From Linyphia triangularis (lineage: Eukaryota; Arthropoda; Arachnida; Araneae; Linyphiidae), in NCBI GenBank assembly GCA_963978545.1, contig OZ021725.1, positions 9,388,846 through 9,452,845 on the forward strand: DNA of 64,000 nt, written 5' to 3'. The position numbers and the translations under genes are program-made. Numbering within the stretch: the first letter of the stretch is position 1; each line of letters starts with the position of its first letter. Shown here in pieces: positions 56,960 to 64,000 of the stretch. The notes below the pieces were generated by a model, which was not told where the DNA came from, did no database searches, and was given only the letters and a program-made list of their open reading frames with translations.

Positions 56960-58140
56960 TCTCTCTATATATAAGGCAAAGCCCTCACTCACTGACTGAC
57001 TCACTCATCACTAATTCTCCCACTTCCCACATAGTCACAACTCTGAAAATCGGCACAAATATCAACAATGGTAAACATAGAAAAAGTAAACTATTCCGAT
57101 CTCGATTAACCCACTTTAAGGGGTCTAAAAGGGGTTAAACGTTCCAAACGAGCGATATATTCGAATGTCCTACTTCTCATATTTTCACAATTCTGAAAAC
57201 TGGTGTGAATATTAATAAAGACAAACGCAGAAAAAGTAAACTATTCCGATCTCCGGTGGATCAAGGGGTGGAAAAGGGGTTAAACGTTCCAAACGAGGAA
57301 TATTCGAATGTACCATTCCCATATGGTCACAACTCGGAAATTTGGTACAAATGTCAAAAAAGATTAAACATAGAAAAAGTAAGCTATTCTGTTCTCGATT
57401 AACCAACTTTAAGGGGTCGAAAAGGGGTTAAACGTTCCAAACGAGCGATATATTCGAATGTCCTACTTCTCATATTTTCACAATTCTGAAAACTGGTGTG
57501 AATATCAATAAAGACAAACGCAGAAAAAGTAAACTATTCCGATCTCCGGTGGATCAAGGGGTGGAAAAGGGGTTAAACGTTCCAAACGAGGAATATTCGA
57601 ATGTACCATTCCCATATGGTCACAACTCGGAAATTTGGTACAAATGTCAAAAAAGATTAAACATAGAAAAAGTAAGCTATTCTGTTCTCGATTAACCAAC
57701 TTTAAGGGGTCGAAAAGGGGTTAAATGTTCCAAACGAGGGATATCCGAATGTTCCTCTTCCAATGTAGTCATTTTTCTGATATTTTTTTGCAAATGTTAA
57801 AAAAAGTCATTCCAATATCGATTAACGAATTTTTAAGGACGACGCAACATTGAAACTATACGAGGATAAACTTAATGTCTAATTAACTTAATTCCAATAC
57901 AGCTACTACTTTGAAATTTAGAACTAAGAGCAAACATAAACACAATAAACTATTCCAGTTTACTATTCACAATTATAAATTTCGTTTAAAATGTCAACAA
58001 AGGAAAGTTCCTATTTTGATAAATCAATTTGTCGGGATCGAAATGGGAGCAAACGTCTGAAGTGTAGAATACATGAATGTCTTTTGATCGCTAAAATGCT
58101 AATGGTAAAATTTCGTAGCGCAGCACGGGTATTCAGCTAG
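56960..58140 (+). mobile_element. non-autonomous Helitron, copy 3, with internal duplication
   Basis: A|TCTCTCTATATATAAGGC at the left and CGCAGCACGGGTATTCAGCTAG|T at the right, same family as 2344 but opposite strand. 1181 bp; longer because of extra internal tandem units. No Rep/helicase gene. Confidence 0.8.
57130..57735 (+). repeat. 293-bp tandem duplication inside the Helitron
   Basis: AGCGATATATTCGAATGTCC at 57151 recurs at 57444, and the two 293-bp copies are almost identical. Each contains two older ~147-bp subunits around GGGGTTAAACGTTCC. A 65-codon open frame is repeated in both but is not gene-like. Confidence 0.85.
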
Positions 58141-58254
58141 TTTATTTATATGAGAAGAGGAACTTATTCTAAGAAGGGTATTAATTTAGAAATTAAAACA
58201 TCGTTTTCTCTTTGAATTTATTAGTTTCCTTTTTATGTTAACGTTCATGTATAG

Positions 58255-59147
58255 CAGCGTCAGCCACTAGGCGGCCCGCGGGCCAGATCCGGCCCGCGAC
58301 AGCTTTCTCTCCGGCCCGCCGGAAATACAGAACAGTAAAAATCAAATTTTGCGGGAATAATTTTAATTTGTCTACAAGTGTTTACTACCAAATACCGCGT
58401 TTCCATTAAGTGGCCCGGGTCAGTAAATCTGGAAAATCTTTTTTTTTTTTTTTTTTTTTTTTTTTGAGACTACCCACGAGAAGAAATAAAAAAAAAAAAG
58501 CTATAGTTTGAATTATTACCAATGACGCATTGCTGAGTTTTGTACTTATGATACCCTACCCCCTCGATTCGTGAATGGCACATATTCAATTTCTGCTTTT
58601 CTGAATGTGATGGGCAGGAGTTGGGTGTTTTAATGCATACTGGCCTCTTTTGTTTTGATGTGAAAAGAAGTATCGCGATCTCTATCCCTCCAGTGCAATA
58701 TTGGTGTCTAAGACTAGTTTTAAGCGCAAAGTAGATGGCGAAAAGTGGATCGATCGTCATCATCTCGCAAAATTAACATCGACTAAAATGGAAGATTTAG
58801 GAGGTATGGTTTAAATATCTTTATTGATTTTGTGTTTATGTCAAGTCACATTGTAATATTATCACAAAAGATTAACTTCTTATGACTTTGATTTATGATG
58901 TAAAGAAAAACATTTTTTAAATTATTGGAAGCAAGAATCAAATATCAATTTTATTTTATTATTATTATTGTTTCAGTTTTCAAAAGTGTTTTATATTGTT
59001 GAATCTTTAGTGATTATCACATTTCTAACATTGAAAATATGTAGTAAAGCAATATATTTATTGGTGTATTCGGTATAAATCTGCGGCCCTCGGAAAGTTC
59101 CAACTTAAGTCATGCGGCCCGTCTTTAAAAGTTAGTGGCGAACGCTG
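58255..59147 (+). mobile_element. hAT element derivative with transposase N-terminal remnant
   Basis: CAGCGTCAGCCACTAGGCGG...TTAGTGGCGAACGCTG, 893 bp, with a perfect 8-bp duplication ATGTATAG (58247-58254 and 59148-59155). Both ends carry GCGGCCCG-rich subterminal blocks. Near 58710 the plus strand reads FKRKVDGEKWIDRHH, resembling the KRKVDxE start of GTF2IRD2/ZBED-type hAT transposases. The rest of the gene is deleted. Confidence 0.85.
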
Positions 59148-59174
59148 ATGTATAGGATTCGGTCAAAACAAAAA

Positions 59175-59860
59175 AAAATTCGATTTCTCGTTGCATTTCT
59201 CTACGTTTTGGAACATCCTGATTTAAAAAAAAAAAAAAAATGATCTAGAAAAAAATGTCTGTCTAGGTGTGTGAGGTCAGCATAACTCCAGAACAAATTG
59301 ACCTATGATGTTCAAATTTGTTGAACAGGTTGGTGATGGCCCAAAGACCTACCATTAAGGTTTTCGTCAAAATCGCGTGTGCGCAAAAGGTAGCTGCCAT
59401 TGAAAAAATCTTGTTTTTCAATGATTGCTAAAAAATGGCTCTAACTTTTTTGATCAAAATTTCCGTGCTAATGCCTCATAAGGTGTTGTATGCATCCCCG
59501 CCCCCGAAATTCCTGTAGAAATGCATTTATGGCGTAAAAAGTTGAAAACCGAATGCCTTCAACACAGAGTCCTCTTTGCTTGAACATACATCAACGATCG
59601 TTTTTTCGCCTCTCCTTCAGCGTCACTTATAACAAAGGATAGTATAGGAATTTTCGAAAAGTATATCGCCAAAAAAAAAACCCACTTTGGCGAAGTTTTT
59701 TTTTTCTTTTGTAGGACCCATATAAGAATTATCGCCAAACTGGCCATTTTTTCTAAGCAAATGATGAAAATATAAAAACGATAAATTACACAAATACACA
59801 TCAGTAACAGTGTAATTGAAAGTTGAGCGATGTTCCACACCCCTAGTTTTTATTCATTTT
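59175..59860 (-). repeat. dispersed repeat family G, copy 4, near complete
   Basis: Minus strand: AACTAGGGGTGTGGAACATCG, GGCCAGTTTGGCGATAATTC, CATTTCTACAGGAATTTCGG, GGAGTTATGCTGACC, CAGACAGACATTTTTT. Best single view of this family (~680 bp). Confidence 0.65.
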
Positions 59861-60576
59861 GCACCATTGGTTAGATATGACAAACCTAAGACTTTTAAGG
59901 TAATCGTAAGACTTAATAACTATGGAAAGTTAATGCAGCAGGACAAGATAATATAAATTAAAAAAAAAAAAAAAATCCTTGCGTGTGAAAACATTCCTTG
60001 AAGACTTTTCTAAGAAACATCTCAATTGTATTAATCATTGCAAAAACATCTGTAACATCGGAAGAAACATAGAATGAAAAATTCGAGTCGGGATTTAAAA
60101 GTTTACGAATTACATATTTGCTTTTCGTTCAATATTTCATTTACAGATGGCGCCACAAATCAAAGCAAATTTACTTTAATAGGTAACTTGTAATTGTTGA
60201 AGTACTGAATCTACTTACATATTTGAATTTCATAATTTAAGTTTTTGGCTGCAACAAAAATTCTTATATAACACATTTTAAAAGATGGCATTATTATCTG
60301 TTAACAAAATAATCGTCTGTTAACTTTTTTTTGTGCAATTTTTTAACTGTATTATAGGCTTGATGACCTCTTGTGTTAATAAAGATTATATAATAGATGA
60401 ATTGCGATTAAATTTAAATACTAAGGGCCTAGGTTTAATCTTAACCAATTCATGCCCTAAAATTGTAAATTTGTTTCTCTACGAGCAGTTGATACAATTT
60501 AAATGAAAATACAAAATCTCTTTTAACATTAGAGCATACACCAGGCCTTTTAGAAGATTAATCAAATTGCCTTTAA
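59861..60576. other. no gene seen
   Basis: AT-rich DNA with no supported feature. Confidence 0.4.
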
Positions 60577-60580
60577 ATAT

Positions 60581-61332
60581 TGTTGCGTTGTACGGGTTCG
60601 AAAGATTTGACGCCAAAGCAGATCAAAACTTGCAGAAATTTATTCCAAAATAAATCTTCACAGTTCTCTTACAGCTCCAGAACTTCTCGTTCTAGTAGAC
60701 ACAATACAGCTCTTTTCACCTCAATAGAGCACAAAACAGCAGTTAAAAACTTGAAAGACAACTGCTAAATCACCGCAAAAGACAATGCAATACAGTTCGC
60801 TCAGTATCTCCAGTCAACTAATTCAGTGACTCAAAATCAACTAACTTCAGTCAACTATCGGACTCAGCTAACAACTAGCTCCGTGACTCAAAATCAGTCA
60901 ACAACTGACCATCTAACTAACTGCATCACCCGCTCTCCCTGAGCTTTTATAGGGTGACCTGAGAACATACGTGAACCTTCTTGAAACTCCCAGAGGTAGA
61001 TGTCTGGAGAACTTTCCTGAGAGTAGTCGAAAAGACCTATATAGGATATGGGATACATGTACCGAAAATGTCGCCAAATGGTAGCCAAGTTTGGCGACAT
61101 TTGGCGACAAATATTAGTCGCCAAAATCGTCGCCAACTTGGCGAGATTCCCATTACCATAATGTTAAATGCCCTGCCCCTTGAAACTCGCTTCCCAGAGT
61201 TACCTCTGTAAAACTCGTTATCAAGCGTTGAGAGATTCATTGCTGGGAAACAAACCAAGACGAACCATTGCACTGCCTTACGCGAGATGAACATAAATTT
61301 ATCTATTTACAAATATACAAAAATTCGTAACA
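60581..61332 (-). mobile_element. solo LTR of the Gypsy family, inverted
   Basis: Reverse orientation TGTTGCG...CGTAACA, 752 bp, flanked by ATAT on both sides (60577-60580 and 61333-61336). The TTGGCGA cluster (61066-61145) and TATA region (CTTTTATAGG, ~60943) are intact. Confidence 0.9.
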
Positions 61333-61336
61333 ATAT

Positions 61337-62490
61337 AATGATTAAAAATACCCCCCGAAAATCACGGGCTAATCTTGTTATGTTTCAGCAAATTGTAACA
61401 GCAGTCACCAAAAAAATTCTGCGGCAGAAACGCACGATTTCGAGGCCATTATAGAAACAGCAAAATTTAATCAAAATGCAAATAAGGAAAAATAACTTTT
61501 TTATCCATATTTAATAGGACAACAGTAGACTTAGAAACATCCAAAGCAGTCTTTTGATTAAAATCTCCTTTTCGATATCAGATGGCATGTCATTCACTGA
61601 AAAGTCTTCCTCAAAATGACTGCAGTTCCAACGCACGTGATGATGCAGTGTGAAAAACAAGAACTATGTCACAAAATACCTGTTTGATGAGTCAGAATTG
61701 TATCCTTTGAGAACACGAACTTATCATACGGAGGTAGAGTGGGGAGAGGGGGAAGGGGGGGGGGGATAGAAAGAGAAAGTGTTACGAGTTGGTGTGTATC
61801 TATCTACTACTTATTATTTGTTTGAATGGAATAATTCGGTGTTTAACTTTATTCTTCTACTGTTTTAATTACGTGTGCACGTGATTTTTGAATAAAAAAT
61901 TATAGATGACCGGGTACCAATTAGCTATCAGTTACAGCAAAAATCCCTTTGGAGGTTTTTAGTGTATTTCGTTAATTTTTGGAACTGAAATCGTTATTTT
62001 TCACACTTAAAAAGTGCTAAAAGGAACCAACATACTTGCATAAAAAAAATTCGTCAGTTGATGATATTTAATTGATTAAAATTCGACCTAATTAATTGCC
62101 TAATTAGGGTCTAATTTCACCGGTCTAATTCAATTTGTAATTTACAAAGAATTTTAATTTTAATTACCAATGAAACGTAATGATTTGCTGCAGGGAACCA
62201 ACTGTAATTGTGCATATAAGTTTTTTTCTTTCCCATAAGAATTTTGTTAGAGAAAGCATTAATTATTAACTTTTCATAAAAATATCAAGATTAAAAATTC
62301 AGTTCAAATTAATTATTGCAAGGATGTATTGGATCGTAGTAGGTACATTACATTATACACTTTAAATTACATTAAACAAAGTTTTAATTGGCTGATTCAA
62401 ACTGCAGCTGTGAAAAAAATTCTTACCCTGACGAAAACAAAATTAATCACAAATCGAGTTAAAAGTTTGCGGTAGAGATATTTTTCTCGC
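61337..62490. other. no gene seen
   Basis: A G-rich run lies near 61741-61764. Otherwise AT-rich DNA without supported features. Confidence 0.35.
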
Positions 62491-63310
62491 CATTCTGAAT
62501 GTTTTTTTTTTTATGGAACGTTGAGAAAGGTTAATCGATCATGAATCCATTGGTGTGCAGGGGTAAAAATGGCCGAAATTATTAAAAAATCGACTTTAAG
62601 ATAGTCCGATAGCCAAATATGTCATAAATTGTCAAACAATCAACATTCTTTTTTATTTGGTCATTAACTGCAGTTTTCTTTTGATGAGGAAGAATGCAGA
62701 CGATATTTATATTCTGGCAAAATATACTTCCATCTTTTAAAAGTGTGGCAAGTTGGCGATAAATATTACGTCATTGATGACGCAATATATTTATTGCCAA
62801 CTTGGCTGAATTTTAAAAGGATTAAAAATTTTGATGCCAGGAAAAACAAATCGTCTGTAACCTTCATGGCTGAATTTTAAAAGATTAAAAATTTTGATGC
62901 CAGGAAAAACAAATCGTCTGTAACCTTCATGGCTGAATTTTAAAAGATTAAAAATTTTGATGCCAGGAAAATCAAATCGTCTGTAACCTTCATGGCTGAA
63001 TTTTAAAAGATTAAAAATTTTGATGCCAGGAAAAACAAATCGTCTGTAACCTTCATGGCTGAATTTTAAAAGGATTAAAAATGTTGATGCCAGGAAAAAC
63101 AAATCGTCTGTAACCTTCTTAATTAAAAATCAAAGAAAGATAGTAATCAGAAAAAAAGAATATGCTCATTGTTTGGCAAGTTAAGACATATTTAGCAATC
63201 GGATATAGTTCAACGCATTCAAAGGCGATTTTTTAATAGTTTCGGCCATTTTTGCCAGCATTCAGAATGGTGTTCTAAGAAGCACCTAAACTAGCCATCG
63301 CCTCTCAGTC
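62491..63310. mobile_element. fold-back element, copy 7, with minisatellite in one arm
   Basis: Left end missing (starts at CATTCTGAATGTT); right end CATCGCCTCTCAGTC|TA. Palindromic centre ~62745-62805 with TTACGTCATTGATGACGCAA. The right arm is stretched by a 63-bp tandem repeat. Confidence 0.7.
62803..63115 (+). repeat. 63-bp minisatellite inside a fold-back arm
   Basis: Five units of GGCTGAATTTTAAAAGATTA-AAAATTTTGATGCCAGGAAA-AACAAATCGTCTGTAACCTT-CAT. The unit corresponds to arm sequence present once in other copies. Being a multiple of three it keeps a minus frame open. Confidence 0.85.
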
Positions 63311-63914
63311 TATTAGCACTGTGTGCGCAGTCATTAAACACTGAGTAAAAGTATTTTTAATATCATAAAGAACATAACATCATTTTAAACTAAGCATTTA
63401 AAGCTACTGCTTCGAGAATATTTTACACTAAAACAACAAAAATGGGTATTTTCGCCAAACTTCCCCATTTCCAATTTGTACTCCCCGTCTGTAACAATGG
63501 CCAACCAGTTTCAAGTTCAAGATTCAGTTATACAAACCAAAACGTTCGCCAGATATTCGAATATAATCCAAGTAACATCACATTATTTTTCCCCATTTCT
63601 TTATACGTCTCTCCTTGGAACGCAAATATTTGGGCAATGAATAGAAAAAAAAATATTCAGTGTTCAACGATTGCTGTTAGAAGTGAGATCTCCAAGAAAA
63701 GATCGAAGGGGAGGGGGTGGGGGGTCAGAATTAGGTTTTTGTTCTCTTGGGGCTTTGGAGTTGGGACATCGTGCAAACAAGGAAAGAAAGCCAGGTAAGT
63801 AAACGTCATCTCAACTACTTTTGTGTGTTTTCTCCTCTGTTTCCTTTACTGAACTGGGTGTAGAGGTAAGGTTTGTCTAGTTTAAAGGGAAACTTTAGGA
63901 GGATTATCCCGATG
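63311..63914 (+). other. no confident gene; strong splice-donor-like site
   Basis: A 118-codon plus frame (63442-63798) ends at CCAG|GTAAGTAAACG (63794/63795), a perfect donor. The peptide is low in recognisable features and passes through G-rich sequence. A noncoding or 5' UTR exon is possible; unproven. Confidence 0.25.
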
Positions 63915-64000
63915 GTCTGAGAGGCGTTTGGAAGTTTACATACTTATCGAACATCATTCTGAATTTCTTTATAGTATGTGGAGAAATGTTAGTAGATCAC
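63915..64000. mobile_element. fold-back element, copy 8, cut by the window edge
   Basis: GTCTGAGAGGCGTTTGG...CGAACATCATTCTGAATTTC, the left arm start of the family. It continues beyond the window. Confidence 0.6.

Noticed and set aside
57205..57695. Two identical 65-residue frames
   Set aside because: They are the two copies of the 293-bp duplication inside a non-autonomous Helitron.
14683..61764. Poly-G and poly-C runs as G-quadruplex switches
   Set aside because: Single homopolymer runs at 3631, 14683, 16354, 33372, 36238, 40600, 41567, 54402 and 61754 lack the spaced G-tracts of a quadruplex and may be of variable length or assembly noise.
62791..63102. 103-residue repeated minus frame (FSHEGYRRFVFPGIKIFN)
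   Set aside because: A product of the 63-bp minisatellite inside a fold-back element.

Overview
The window is 64 kb of AT-rich, intron- and transposon-dominated animal DNA. It has no operons, bacterial-style gene packing or rRNA. Spliceosomal exons, Ty3/Gypsy LTRs, a Penelope-like element, Helitrons, tRNA-derived SINEs and many short inverted-repeat DNA transposons point to an arthropod. A chelicerate such as a spider would fit, but I cannot prove that from sequence alone.

Host gene content is small. The clearest gene is on the minus strand. A GC-rich internal exon (40277-40435) and a terminal exon (13322-13694) have clean splice sites and matching phase, so they probably belong to one gene with a ~26.6 kb intron. 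Its protein ends in a Cys-rich CaaX box (CKCCVIQ), typical of lipid-anchored proteins. A possible alternative first coding exon with its own start codon lies inside that intron (22951-23006) in the same phase. Nearly everything else sits inside or around this gene and is mobile or repetitive.

Layout. 0.65-9.4 kb is a nested stack: a fold-back element, then a decayed Penelope-like element split by a Helitron, then a 5'-truncated decayed Gypsy element with its 3' LTR, then a TA-flanked MITE. 9.7-13.3 kb holds a second fold-back element and a repeat-poor stretch that may be 3' UTR or intergenic. 13.7-40.3 kb is the big intron. It contains two solo LTRs of two families (15.6, 26.5 kb), fold-back elements, a palindromic element carrying a 51-bp minisatellite (21.2-22.2 kb), pogo/Tigger-like MITEs, hAT and TTAA-flanked (piggyBac-type) MITEs, a 1.8-kb satellite with higher-order structure (29.9-31.7 kb) and a Helitron relic. 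40.6-41.4 kb is a 62-bp satellite. 41.9-64 kb has more solo LTRs, an 8-bp-TSD family with CATCGATA ends, a SINE-mediated triplication, a palindromic tRNA-Arg-like SINE pair, nested TTAA elements, a Helitron with an internal duplication, an 893-bp hAT derivative and more fold-back copies.

Many elements still show intact target-site duplications in the raw sequence: ATAT/ATAC for LTRs, TA for fold-backs and mariner-type MITEs, TTAA for four or five families, 8 bp for hAT/P-type, 13-15 bp for SINEs, and none for Helitrons. The relative order of several insertions can therefore be read directly. The candidates for undescribed biology are the ~650-bp fold-back family with a CRE-like palindromic centre, the TTGGCGA heptamer shared by unrelated transposon families, and the CATCGATA family. 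All family assignments are from pattern recognition; no database search was run.
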